32,874 nucleotides of DNA from Paenibacillus zanthoxyli JH29 (GTDB lineage: Bacteria; Bacillota; Bacilli; Paenibacillales; Paenibacillaceae). Location of the stretch: NCBI RefSeq assembly GCF_000520715.1, contig NZ_ASSD01000384.1, forward strand, positions 1 to 32,874, written 5' to 3'. Both the position numbers and the translations under genes were made by a program. Below the pieces are notes generated by a model, which searched no databases, had not been told where the DNA came from, and saw only the letters and a program-made list of their open reading frames with translations. How positions within the stretch are numbered: position 1 is the first letter of the stretch; each line of letters begins with the position of its first letter. Positions 15,845 through 24,712 of this stretch are shown here, piece by piece.

Positions 15845-15901
15845 TGCACTTCTTGTATTCTAATTATGGATATTATCGATCTATGGAGGTGTCAGTTAGC
15901 A

Positions 15902-16819
15902 ATGGAAAAACAAATTTTCGATGTCGCAATTATTGGCGGCGGACCGGCTGGGTTGAACGCCGCCCTGGTGCTTGGGAGGGCAAGGAAAAAGGTGGCGGTG
16001 ATCGATGAAGGTCGTCCCCGCAACGCTGTAACTCGTGAGGTCCACGGGTTTCTTACCCGCGACGGAATCAGTCCGAGCGAATTTCGGCGCATTGCGAAGG
16101 AAGAGATCAGAACTTATCCCTCCGTATCATTCGTAACGGATACGGTGTTGTCTATCGCGGGAACCGACTTACAGTTTCAAATTGAGACGGATCAAGGACA
16201 AACCTTTGCAAGCAAAAAAGTTCTGTTTGCTGTTGGCATGAAAGATGAGCCGCTCGACATTCCGGGACTGCAGGAGGTATATGGAAAAAGCGCTTTTGTA
16301 TGCCCGTATTGCGACGGCTGGGAATTAAGGGATCAGCCGCTTGTCATCATTACGAAGGGGGCTGAGCTTATGCATTTTGCTCCACTCATATCCGGATGGA
16401 CGGACCGCTTTACCGTCTGCACGAATGGCCCTGATGAACTGACGGATGCCGAGCGCGAGGAGTTCCGGCGGCATCAAGTGCCCCTGTTCGACTCACCAAT
16501 CAGGCACATTGACTCCAGCGACGGGATCGTGCAGCAAGTCGTTCTTGAAGACGGGACGACCGTCCCATGCACGGGGATCTTTTTCAAACCGGAGCTGGTT
16601 ACGGGATCGGACTTGCCGCGAACGATCGGATGTCAGATCACGAAATGGGGGGCTGTCGTCGTCGATGACTTCGGAAAAACGAACGTTCCGGGCGTCTATA
16701 GCGCTGGGGATGCAGCATCGCGAATGCATCAGGCCATAGCTGCTGCCTCGATGGGCGCATTTGTCGCCGCGGTCATCAATAATGAGCTAAATACAGAGGC
16801 TTGGGGGAGAAAAGGATGA
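15902..16819 (+). CDS. thioredoxin-reductase-like FAD oxidoreductase with CPYC, GliT/HlmI-like
   Basis: The 305-residue protein has the FAD motif GGGPAG (12-17), the redox pair Cys134-Pro-Tyr-Cys137 followed by DGWE, and the C-terminal FAD motif YSAGDAAS. The central segment, where thioredoxin reductase has GGGDSA and a basic HRR pair for NADPH, instead reads VIITKGAELMHFAPL and lacks both. GliT (gliotoxin) and HlmI (holomycin) have the same fold, a CxxC and no working NADPH site, and oxidise the drug's dithiol with oxygen. A dithiol oxidase is therefore a reasonable proposal; reduction of an unknown disulfide is the alternative. ATG 15902 has GGAGGTG upstream. Its stop overlaps the MFS start (ATGA). 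Confidence 0.8.
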   Translation: MEKQIFDVAIIGGGPAGLNAALVLGRARKKVAVIDEGRPRNAVTREVHGFLTRDGISPSEFRRIAKEEIRTYPSVSFVTDTVLSIAGTDLQFQIETDQGQTFASKKVLFAVGMKDEPLDIPGLQEVYGKSAFVCPYCDGWELRDQPLVIITKGAELMHFAPLISGWTDRFTVCTNGPDELTDAEREEFRRHQVPLFDSPIRHIDSSDGIVQQVVLEDGTTVPCTGIFFKPELVTGSDLPRTIGCQITKWGAVVVDDFGKTNVPGVYSAGDAASRMHQAIAAASMGAFVAAVINNELNTEAWGRKG

Positions 16820-18249
16820 GTAATTTGAACAATATCAAGCGCGGCCCGATCATGTTTGCCCTGATTATCGGCCTGTTCGTCGCCGCTTTGAACGAAACGT
16901 TGATGGGTAATGCCCTTCCCGACTTGATGAAATCGTTTGATTTGTCTGCGGCGACGGCCCAGTGGCTTTCCACTGCCTTCATGCTCGTCGTTGGCGTGCT
17001 TGTTCCGGTGACGGCAATTTTGCAGCAATGGTTCTCGACCCGGAAAATTTTTCTATCAGCGATGGGCCTGTTCTTTGTTGGTACAGTGATCGCAGCGGTG
17101 TCACCGACATTCAGCGTGCTGCTAATCGGACGGATTATTCAGGCGGTCGGGACCGGCATGCTGCTGCCGCTTGTCATGAACGTCATCATGACCATTTATC
17201 CGCCGGAAAAGCGGGGTGGAGCGATGGGGACGTTAGGGCTCGTCGTTATGTTCGCGCCGGCGATTGGCCCGACCGTATCGGGTTTAATCGTTGACGGGCT
17301 TTCGTGGCGCTGGCTGTTTTACCTCGTAACACCGTTTGCGCTGCTCTCCGTTATTATCGGAGCCGCTGTGTTGAAGAATGTGTCGGAAGTCACCAAACCG
17401 CGTGTGGATTTTTTATCCATCGTGTTGTCGACGATCGGCTTTGGCGGAATCGTCTATGGATTCAGCAGTGCCGGCGAACACGGTTGGTCGGAACCGGCGG
17501 TCATCTGGACGATCGCGGCGGGTGGCGTTGCGTTGTTGCTGTTCGTCTGGAGGCAGCTAATATTGAAGCAACCTGTCATGGATTTACGTGCTTTTAAATA
17601 TCCGACATTTGCGCTTGTCGCGGTGCTGCTGTTTGTGCTTATGATGACCTTTTTCTCATCGGCCATCATGCTTCCGATGTTTATGCAAGGCGTGCTCCTG
17701 GTAACGGCATTCAAGTCCGGTTTGATCCTTCTTCCTGGAGGAATCATCAATGGGTTCATGGCCCCAGTCTCAGGCAAGCTGTTTGACAAGTTTGGGCCGC
17801 GCGTTCTGGTCATCCCTGGATTAGTCATAGCTGTTATCTCACTGTGGCAATTCACTCGATTCGACGAAACGACGAGCACCGGCTTCCTCGTGGCTATTCA
17901 CATCGCGCTGATGATTGGCATCGCGCTAGTCATGATGCCTGCACAGACGGCAGGACTTAACCAGTTGCCAAACCATCTGCACCCGCATGGGACAGCGATC
18001 TTGAATACACTGCAGCAGGTGTCCGGCGCAATCGGCACTGCCCTATATATCAGTATTATGTCGAGAGGACAGAAGCAGTATTTGAGCGGTGCAAGCGATC
18101 CGCAGGCTCTGACGGAAATCGCTAAAGGGCTCGCATCCGGCATCAACAACGCATTCTGGTTCGGCGTCATCATCGCTCTCGTTGCGCTCGTGCTCGGTCT
18201 CTTTATCCGTAAAGGGAAATCGCCGGAGCATGAACAGTCGGCTGGATGA
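16816..18249 (+). CDS. MFS drug efflux transporter, DHA2 (14-span) type
   Basis: The 477-residue protein has about 14 hydrophobic segments. GRIIQAVGTGMLLPLVMNVI and the motif-C-like stretch around GLVVMFAPAIGPTVSGLI are typical of EmrB/QacA/LmrB-type proton-drug antiporters. ATG 16816 overlaps the oxidoreductase stop (ATGA), with GGGGGAG 6 nt upstream, so the two are translationally coupled. Export of the compound handled by its neighbours is the natural inference, as GliA does for gliotoxin. The substrate is not known. Confidence 0.92.
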   Translation: MSNLNNIKRGPIMFALIIGLFVAALNETLMGNALPDLMKSFDLSAATAQWLSTAFMLVVGVLVPVTAILQQWFSTRKIFLSAMGLFFVGTVIAAVSPTFSVLLIGRIIQAVGTGMLLPLVMNVIMTIYPPEKRGGAMGTLGLVVMFAPAIGPTVSGLIVDGLSWRWLFYLVTPFALLSVIIGAAVLKNVSEVTKPRVDFLSIVLSTIGFGGIVYGFSSAGEHGWSEPAVIWTIAAGGVALLLFVWRQLILKQPVMDLRAFKYPTFALVAVLLFVLMMTFFSSAIMLPMFMQGVLLVTAFKSGLILLPGGIINGFMAPVSGKLFDKFGPRVLVIPGLVIAVISLWQFTRFDETTSTGFLVAIHIALMIGIALVMMPAQTAGLNQLPNHLHPHGTAILNTLQQVSGAIGTALYISIMSRGQKQYLSGASDPQALTEIAKGLASGINNAFWFGVIIALVALVLGLFIRKGKSPEHEQSAG

Positions 18250-18306
18250 ATCAGGCCGTTCGTTTAGGGGAATTCATAAACCATAAGGAAAGCGTGGGGT
18301 ATACTC

Positions 18307-19197
18307 ATGAACGATTTTTTTAATGCAGCCCTATGGGAAAAAGTGTGGAATGACGAGTCCGATTTGAAAATCGACAGGATGAAAAAGAATGGAATCGATC
18401 CTACCAGATCTTTTGACCATAAGGCCAAGACCTTCAACGAACAATCGTTTAGCGAAGAGGGAAGAAAACGAACCCAACGAATCATGAACTGGCTAGAAGG
18501 ACAAGGTGTGCAATTCGAAAACAGCTCCATTTTGGATATTGGCGCTGCATCCGGCGTGTTCTCGGTACCGTTTGCGGAGCGGGGGGGCTGTGTAACCGCC
18601 GTAGAGACTTCTCCTCCGCTGATCGAATTGCTGGAAGAAAACATCGCGAACTTCGCCGAAGACCAGGTGAAGATTGTCCCCGTACCGTTTGAAGATATTA
18701 ATGTAGAGGCCAAGGGCTGGAACCAGGCCTTCGATCTCGTCTTTGTTTCGATGAGCCCAGTCGTTCACAATTGGGAGAGCGTGGAGAAAGTGCTCCAGTG
18801 CGCGCATAAGTTCTGTTATATCAGTATGCCGGTCGTTCATTCGGAGCACAGCCTAGTGAAAGAGATTTGGCCGCTCGTCACCGGTCAACCCTACCAATCG
18901 AAACTTACGGAAATGGGATATTTGCTGCATCTGCTGTATCTTAAAGGTTATGCATACGAGTCGCTTATCACGCGGGAAGCGAAAACGACGGAAGTCTCCA
19001 GAGAAGCGGCGTTGCAGGAAGCGATGACTTGGCTTGGCCATCACCATCTGCCTGTTGATGAGCGGAATCGGAACATCATTGCTGACTATTTGGAGCTAGC
19101 CTATCCGTCGGGAAAAGTCGTCATCCATGAGGGCGGACGTTTTGGCAAAGTACTGATTCGATTGCAGGATCAGAACATGTATACGAGAGAGATTTGA
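18307..19197 (+). CDS. class I SAM-dependent methyltransferase
   Basis: The 296-residue protein has SAM motif I LDIGAASGVFS (76-86), an acidic residue after the second strand (VTAVETSPP) and DLVFVSMSPVVHNW. The N-terminal 70 residues and the long C-terminal part are not assigned to a known substrate class. It is 57 bp after the MFS gene and in the same direction. In the proposed cassette it would methylate thiols of a reduced dithiol drug, as GtmA/TmtA do for gliotoxin. That role is inference from gene company only. Confidence 0.85.
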   Translation: MNDFFNAALWEKVWNDESDLKIDRMKKNGIDPTRSFDHKAKTFNEQSFSEEGRKRTQRIMNWLEGQGVQFENSSILDIGAASGVFSVPFAERGGCVTAVETSPPLIELLEENIANFAEDQVKIVPVPFEDINVEAKGWNQAFDLVFVSMSPVVHNWESVEKVLQCAHKFCYISMPVVHSEHSLVKEIWPLVTGQPYQSKLTEMGYLLHLLYLKGYAYESLITREAKTTEVSREAALQEAMTWLGHHHLPVDERNRNIIADYLELAYPSGKVVIHEGGRFGKVLIRLQDQNMYTREI

Positions 19198-19559
19198 GTC
19201 TGACAAGGCGGGTTGCGCATTCATTTCAGAAAGATCAGAGATCACTTGGTGGTCGAGTACCGAAAAGCGGTCGTCTATTTTCTAAACGGGCCTGCTCGCC
19301 GTCGCTCTCCCAATAACCGCTTGCTACGGCGTCAGCAGCCAACTCGTTGTTTAAAAATACGTAAATGTAGAGGGGCGGCAATAAGAAAAAAAGAAGAATT
19401 TTCGATTACGTGGTAGGTAGTCAGCTGCATTTCTCGTCTCAGATGTTTCCTTTGGTTGGCCATGACCATAAATTCACTTTACGCGGCCTCTTTGTTGTAG
19501 CTGCTTCTACGTTCGAAGAGAAAATAATTGAGTCTATTTTGATGAAAAAAGGTAGCCAT
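19198..19559 (+). other. gene-less stretch between passenger genes and transposase
   Basis: No supported gene is visible. Short open frames give arginine-rich or low-complexity peptides without a ribosome site. An AAGG-containing site just before 19560 belongs to the transposase gene. This stretch may mark the junction where the cargo joined an ordinary ISL3 element. Confidence 0.5.
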
Positions 19560-20882
19560 ATGGATATTTTAAATCTTTCTCATTTTACTTCTTAATATTT
19601 CAGAGAATGAACACGATATTCTCATTCAGGTGGAGACGAACTCTCCACCTTCTAATTGCCCTCATTGTGGGTGCGTACCGAACCTCTACAAGCACGGTAA
19701 CAGAGATCAGCTTTGTATGGACTTGCCGATCCACGGAAAGCGTGTAGGGCTCCTAATTAAGCGTCAGCGGTATAAATGCCGTGAGTGCAATCAAACGTTT
19801 TGGGAACGGTTAGACCACACCATAGACGAAAAGAGAAACTGTACAAAGCGTCTCTTGTCTTACGTTGAAAAGCAAAGTCTCAAACGAACATTTGTCAGCA
19901 TTTCCGATGATGTTGGGATGGACGAAAAGACGGTCCGGAACATCTTTCGTGACTATATCAACCACCTTGAAGAAACACTTCGGTTTGAAACTCCTAATTG
20001 GCTTGGCATTGACGAGATTCACATCATAAAGCCCCGTTGCGTCTTAACCAACATCGAAGAACGAACGCTACTGGACGTTCTTCCTAATCGAAATAAGGAA
20101 ACGGTTGTGGGCTATCTCTCACGTCTTCCGAACAGAGGGAGAATACAATACGTCACAATGGATATGTGGCATCCTTATAAGAATGCTGTAAAAGCTGTAC
20201 TTCCCAAAGCAACTATCATCGTTGATAAGTTTCACGTTGTCCGTATGGCGAACCAGGCATTAGAAACCATCCGCAAACAGCTTAGAGAATGCTTATCACC
20301 AAAGGAACGGCGCGGGCTTATGCACGACCGTTTTATCCTCCTGAAACGCCACAAAGAGCTTACAGAGATGGACAAAGTAACGCTTGACCTGTGGACTAAG
20401 AATCACCCCTCTCTCGGTATTGCTTACGAATTGAAGGAATCGTTCTTTGACTTATGGGACATCGACAGCAGACAGAAAGCACACCTCAAATACCACGATT
20501 GGAAAGCCAAGATACCGAAGGAATTTCAAACTGCTTTTGAGCCTCTTACAAAGGCTATGGAGAACTGGGAAGCTGAAATATTCTCCTACTTCGACCACCG
20601 CGTCACAACGCCTATACGGAATCTCTGAATAGCCTTATCCGTGTCATCAATCGTTTGGGTAGGGGCTATTCATTCGAAGCCCTACGAGCCAAAATGCTCT
20701 TTACAGAGGGGCTTGCAAAACAACGGAAGCCTAAGTATCAGCGGCGGATCGATAAATACGAGCTGGAGGAGTATTTACCCGTATTCAAGATGCCTCCTGT
20801 TATGTGTGAACCAGAAGAAGTTACGTTGCTTGGTATCGACATTTCCACCTTGATTGAGAAATCGGAGAAGGGCGAATTATAA
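19560..20882 (+). pseudogene. ISL3-family transposase, two frameshifts
   Basis: The product begins MDILNLSHFTS at ATG 19560. The frame must change by one base near 19583-19595 to continue as NISENEHDILIQVET. The middle 332 codons (19630-20628) hold the zinc-finger region CPHC...CREC, the ISL3 core NWLGIDEIH, TMDMWHPYKNAV and VDKFHVVRMANQAL. Near 20605 one base is missing: FDHRVT continues in another frame as NAYTESLNSLIRVINRLGRGYSF through to GEL at 20882. The corrected protein would be about 440 residues. Both breaks are in conserved segments, so this copy should be inactive unless they are sequencing errors. Confidence 0.92.
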
Positions 20883-20885
20883 GCC

Positions 20886-20912
20886 CTTTTCCACCACAAA
20901 ATCCGAATACCC
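20886..20912 (-). repeat. right terminal inverted repeat of the ISL3-family element
   Basis: Read on the minus strand it starts GGGTATTCGGATTTTGTGG and continues TGGAAAAG. It starts 3 bp after the transposase stop and mirrors 15065-15091 with two mismatches. Confidence 0.95.
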
Positions 20913-20920
20913 CAAAATTA
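20913..20920 (+). repeat. target site duplication, right copy
   Basis: CAAAATTA is identical to 15057-15064. It is followed at once by TAG (20921-20923), which is the original stop codon of the interrupted HEFGH gene when the element is removed. Confidence 0.93.
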
Positions 20921-20925
20921 TAGAT

Positions 20926-20955
20926 GAAAAAGCCATCCTTTTGGATGGCTTTTTC
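20926..20955. terminator. displaced terminator of the interrupted gene
   Basis: A perfect 13-bp stem (20926-20938 GAAAAAGCCATCC and 20943-20955) closes a TTTT loop and ends in a T run. It starts 3 bp after the original stop codon of the HEFGH gene, so before insertion it was that gene's terminator. The A/T-rich stem makes it work in both directions, and it may now stop transcripts leaving the element. Confidence 0.85.
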
Positions 20956-21051
20956 ATTGATTGTAGTATGTCATCAGGACAACAGCGGCAGTTCAGGGCT
21001 TATTTTCTTGTTCTATTCCTACGCTTTTTTCTTTTATCGAATCCGTCTCCC

Positions 21052-21530
21052 CTATTCGCCATCAGTCTCCCTTAGCCCGCCCTCTTCCGGGTTCGCCACA
21101 TGCTGGAGCCGGTATTCCATCGAGGAAAACCCCTCGATTTTGCGGAAGGCGCGGATGAAGGTATTCCGGTTGTTGAACCCAACCGAAGCCCAAATATCCT
21201 GAATCATTGTGGAGCCCGCCAGCAGCTCCTTCGCTTTCTGTACCCGCAGCTCCTGCAATGCCGAGCTCCTTCTTCAGCAGGCGGGACATATAGTCCGGCG
21301 TCGTATGGAACTTGTCGGCCAGGAACTCCAGGTGGATATCCTCCTGATAATTGGCGTCGATGAGAGGCTTTAAGGCCAGCGATTCCAGCTTATCTGCCTT
21401 CGGCTCGATCGTATCCATGATTTTGTTGAAGTAGCCGTAAATGAATTCCGTTATGCTGTCAACCGACAGAGGATGCTCGGGACAGGATCATGCGGATATA
21501 CTCCCGGTACGTCGATATGATATCCCTCAT
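21052..21530 (-). pseudogene. truncated, frameshifted AraC-family regulator
   Basis: On the minus strand an AraC-type DNA-binding domain is split over frames. One holds EFIYGYFNKIMDTIEPK and FLADKFHTTPDYMSRLLKKELG. After a small deletion near 21258 the next frame holds LQELRVQKAKELLAG and VGFNNRNTFIRAFRKIEGFSSMEYR, the second helix-turn-helix. A further break lies near 21475, and nothing upstream encodes a sensor or receiver domain. It is probably the leftover of a YesN-like response regulator that once went with the sugar-binding protein on the other strand. Confidence 0.8.
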
Positions 21531-21622
21531 CGCCATTTTCCAAATTATACTTGATACAATTCAGCCTAGCCCATACCGATATAAATAACAGCTTGTAATT
21601 TATCTTATTGGGGGGGAAACGG

Positions 21623-22915
21623 GTGGAGAAGTACGCAAGGACACGCATCTTCGTAATGATCTTGGCTAGCTTGGCTTTAATTGTCGCAGGATGTTCCAAC
21701 AAAGCCGTTGAAGAACACAAGACGGAGGATACCAGCATCACACTGAAAGTCTTCTGGTGGGGATCGGAAGATCGGCAGAAAAGAACGGAAGCGGTCATCA
21801 AGCTGTTCGAAGAGCAGCATCCCGAAATTAAAATCGAAGGCTCCACCGTACCGTTTTCGGCATATTGGGACCAACTGGCCATAAAAGCAGCAGATCAGGA
21901 TTTTCCTGACGTGCTTCAGATGGATTACAGCATGATTACCGATTATTCCATGCGCAAGCTGCTGGAACCACTGGGTGCTTTTGTGGAGAAGGGTACGATC
22001 AATTTGAGCGATGTGGACAGCGTGTACGTCGATCCAGGCAAAATCAACAATGCGCTGTACGGTATTTCACTCGGCGTTAACGCACCGGCATTGATTTATG
22101 ATCCCAAGGTATTCCAGCAGACGGGCATCAAAGGACCCGAGCAGGAAATCACCTATGATCAATTGATTGAGACAGGCAAACAGCTCAAAGCCGAGCTTGG
22201 CGAAGATTTCTATCCGCTGGATGCGGAGACGCTGGACTTCAGCTATTACATCCGGCAAAAAGGAGCGACGCTGTTCAGCACCGACGGCAAAGCGCTGGGA
22301 TATGAGAACGACCAGGATCTGGCTGATTTTTTTACACTGCAAAAGACACTGGTGAACAAAGGCATAATGAAGTTCTCCGGAACTAAGGAAGAGAAGGATT
22401 CGCTGATCGTTAAAGGCGATTCCGCTTTTAGCCCGATTACGAGCAACCGGGTCATTCTCTATAGCCAGCTTAAGGGAAGAGCGATTCGCATGATGCCATT
22501 GCCGCTGCTGCAAGGCGGAGAGGAAGGAAATTATCTGAAACCGTCGCAATTCTTCTCCATTTCGTCCTACAGCAAGCATAAGGAAGCCGCTGCCGAGTTC
22601 ATCGATTTCTTCACCAATGACACTGCGGCAAACGAAATTCTCCAAGGAGAGCGCGGGGTACCGATTGCTGGTAAGATTCGGAAATTGTTATCGGAACAAG
22701 CGGGCGAAAGCGGAAAAGAGCAGTACAACTATATCGAGTACGTCGCCAGCCACAACAAGCCGATTGATCCTCCGCCTCCGCGCGGAGCCAGCAAGGTAAA
22801 CAACCTGCTGCTGCGCCTGGGCAAACAAGTCAACGATGGACTGAAGACGCCGGAGGCAGCCTCGCAGCAGTTCCGCAAAGAGGCAACGGCAACGCTTGCA
22901 GAAATGAATTCCTAA
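21623..22915 (+). CDS. extracellular sugar-binding lipoprotein (ABC substrate-binding family 1)
   Basis: The 430-residue protein starts with a lipoprotein signal: a basic N-terminus, FVMILASLALIVAGC, and lipidated Cys24. The mature part resembles family 1 carbohydrate-binding proteins (VFWWGSEDRQKRTEAVIKLFEEQHPEIKIE, PDVLQMDYSMITDYS, FIDFFTNDTAANEIL). GTG 21623 is chosen because a G-rich site lies 6-8 nt upstream. No permease or ATPase gene is nearby. The next gene, 12 bp on, is a chemoreceptor, so the protein may present a ligand to that receptor rather than, or as well as, feed a transporter. Confidence 0.88.
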   Translation: MEKYARTRIFVMILASLALIVAGCSNKAVEEHKTEDTSITLKVFWWGSEDRQKRTEAVIKLFEEQHPEIKIEGSTVPFSAYWDQLAIKAADQDFPDVLQMDYSMITDYSMRKLLEPLGAFVEKGTINLSDVDSVYVDPGKINNALYGISLGVNAPALIYDPKVFQQTGIKGPEQEITYDQLIETGKQLKAELGEDFYPLDAETLDFSYYIRQKGATLFSTDGKALGYENDQDLADFFTLQKTLVNKGIMKFSGTKEEKDSLIVKGDSAFSPITSNRVILYSQLKGRAIRMMPLPLLQGGEEGNYLKPSQFFSISSYSKHKEAAAEFIDFFTNDTAANEILQGERGVPIAGKIRKLLSEQAGESGKEQYNYIEYVASHNKPIDPPPPRGASKVNNLLLRLGKQVNDGLKTPEAASQQFRKEATATLAEMNS

Positions 22916-22927
22916 AGAGGTGGCGCG

Positions 22928-24625
22928 ATGACAATCCTGCATTCTATCAAATCAAAGCTGCTAGGCAGCTTTTCACTGATACTCATTTTTCTGGTGGTCG
23001 TAGGAACGATCAACTTTTTCCAGATGAACAGCATCGAGAGCACCTACAAGCAATTAATAGACGAGCGTTCCACTGCCGTCAGCCTGATTAAAGACCTCAG
23101 TATTGCAATCAATGATGAGAAAATAGCAACGAACTCCTATTTGTTATACGCGGACGAGGGATCTCTGGAACAATATACGGCCGCAATTGACCGATACAAG
23201 AAGCTTAGCCGGCAGCTTGAGGCCATTATTACTGATTCCGATGAGTGGCTGCTGCTGCAAGGTCTAAACCTGCTGCAGATTCAGTACACTAACTACGCCG
23301 AACAAATGCTTGATCTGAAAGCACAGAACAAGACAGCCGATTATATGGCAATCGGCTCAACAAATATTGAGCCCATCTCCAAGAAATTCTATGAAGCAGC
23401 CCAGAAATTGACGGATATTCAAGAGAGCCTGCTAAAGGAGGGAATTGCCAACGCAAAAACACAGACTGCGGCCACGCAAAAGCTTTCGCTGGCGATTTCC
23501 GTGCTGGCTATCATCATCGGGTTAACCGTAGCCCTCTGGATCAGCAGGTCGATTTCGAGACCGGTGCTATTGCTTTCCAACGCTGCGAAGGTTATCTCTG
23601 GCGGCGATCTCACGATGCAGCAGTTCGAGATTTCCAGAAAGGATGAAATCGGCACATTGGCGGCCTCCTTCAATATCATGGTCGACCATCTGCGCCGGCT
23701 CATTCAGGAGGTCGGCATTAATGCCGAGCAGGTAGCGGCAGCCTCCCAGCAGCTGACGGCCGGGGCAGAGCAGACCACCAAGGCGACAGAGCAAGTCGTG
23801 GAGATTACGGGAGAAGTTACGATCGGGGCTGAACGACAGCTTAGCACGGTCAAGGACGGACTCAAGGCCATTCATCATATGTTGGAAGAAGCCGAAATGC
23901 TGTTCACCGAAGCCCAAACGGTGTCTAAAGAGGCGGATAGCTCTTCGCAGCTTGCCCAGGAAGGAAGCCTGAACATCCGCACTGCCATTGAAACCATGCG
24001 CAACATCGAAGAAACGGTGAGCGACATCTCTCGTGAGGTCACGGTTCTGGGTGAGCGCTCTCAGAACATCAACCAGTTGGTTAACGTAATCTCTGAAATT
24101 GCGGGCAAAACAAATCTGCTTGCCCTGAATGCCGCGATTGAAGCGGCCCGGGCCGGGGATGCAGGCCGAGGCTTCGCTGTGGTCGCGGCGGAAGTCCGTA
24201 AGCTTGCGGAGCAATCCGCCGCTTCTGCACAGAATATTGCCGGTCTCGTTGAGAACATTCAAGAACACACTATGACCACCGTGCAAAAAGTGGCACTCGG
24301 CACCCAAGTTGTAAGTTCCGGCATGGATGCGGTGCTCGCGGCGGGCAATTCTTTTGACACGATCTATTCGTCTATCCAGGGTGTTGCAGTACAGATGGCT
24401 AAAGTAACAGACACCTCACAAGATATTTCGAAGAGCACGCAGCAGTTGGTCTCCACCTTCGACCATATCTCCGCTGTGGCCGACAACACTGCCGCAGGCA
24501 CAGAAAGCGTCTCCGCCGCCAGTCAGGAGCAGCTCGCCACGATGGAGGAAATCTCCAGCTCCGCCTCGGCGCTCGCCAAGATGTCCGAAGAGCTCATTGG
24601 AATGGTCAACAAATTCAAAGTATAG
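22928..24625 (+). CDS. methyl-accepting chemotaxis protein
   Basis: The 565-residue receptor has a membrane span at about 11-31, an external helical domain of about 155 residues of the four-helix-bundle type, a second span at about 187-205, a HAMP domain (206-258) and a signalling domain. The hairpin tip is [31 protein letters not shown] (about 390-420). It couples to CheA/CheW at the cell pole. AAAGAGGTGG precedes ATG 22928. Co-transcription with the sugar-binding lipoprotein suggests a binding-protein-dependent receptor. Confidence 0.94.
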   Translation: MTILHSIKSKLLGSFSLILIFLVVVGTINFFQMNSIESTYKQLIDERSTAVSLIKDLSIAINDEKIATNSYLLYADEGSLEQYTAAIDRYKKLSRQLEAIITDSDEWLLLQGLNLLQIQYTNYAEQMLDLKAQNKTADYMAIGSTNIEPISKKFYEAAQKLTDIQESLLKEGIANAKTQTAATQKLSLAISVLAIIIGLTVALWISRSISRPVLLLSNAAKVISGGDLTMQQFEISRKDEIGTLAASFNIMVDHLRRLIQEVGINAEQVAAASQQLTAGAEQTTKATEQVVEITGEVTIGAERQLSTVKDGLKAIHHMLEEAEMLFTEAQTVSKEADSSSQLAQEGSLNIRTAIETMRNIEETVSDISREVTVLGERSQNINQLVNVISEIAGKTNLLALNAAIEAARAGDAGRGFAVVAAEVRKLAEQSAASAQNIAGLVENIQEHTMTTVQKVALGTQVVSSGMDAVLAAGNSFDTIYSSIQGVAVQMAKVTDTSQDISKSTQQLVSTFDHISAVADNTAAGTESVSAASQEQLATMEEISSSASALAKMSEELIGMVNKFKV

Positions 24626-24638
24626 GCCACCAAGCAAA

Positions 24639-24680
24639 AGGGTGCCTTAGCTGCCATTTCCATGGCTTCTAAGACACCCT
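24639..24680. terminator. bidirectional terminator between chemoreceptor and ctaM
   Basis: Arms AGGGTGCCTTAG (24639-24650) and CTAAGACACCCT (24669-24680) pair at 11 of 12 positions. The tail CTTCTTCTT follows on the plus strand and TTTGCTT on the minus strand. It sits between convergent genes. Confidence 0.7.
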
Positions 24681-24712
24681 CTTCTTCTTGGACAGCTTTC
24701 CTCGCGGACGCT

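Larger units (their letters stand above)
15065..20912 (+). mobile_element. ISL3-family insertion element with four passenger genes
   Basis: The 5,848-bp element is defined by inverted ends of 27 bp (25 identical), a perfect 8-bp target duplication CAAAATTA and an ISL3-family transposase gene at its right side. A plain ISL3 element is about 1.4 kb. Here the left 4.1 kb carry an Rrf2 regulator with its own promoter, a CPYC flavoprotein, an MFS pump and a SAM methyltransferase, all in the same direction as the transposase. Passenger-bearing ISL3-family elements are known (for example ISPpu12 with ion-efflux genes), but I do not know one with this cargo. The transposase has two frameshifts, so the copy is probably immobile unless helped in trans. 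Confidence 0.93.
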
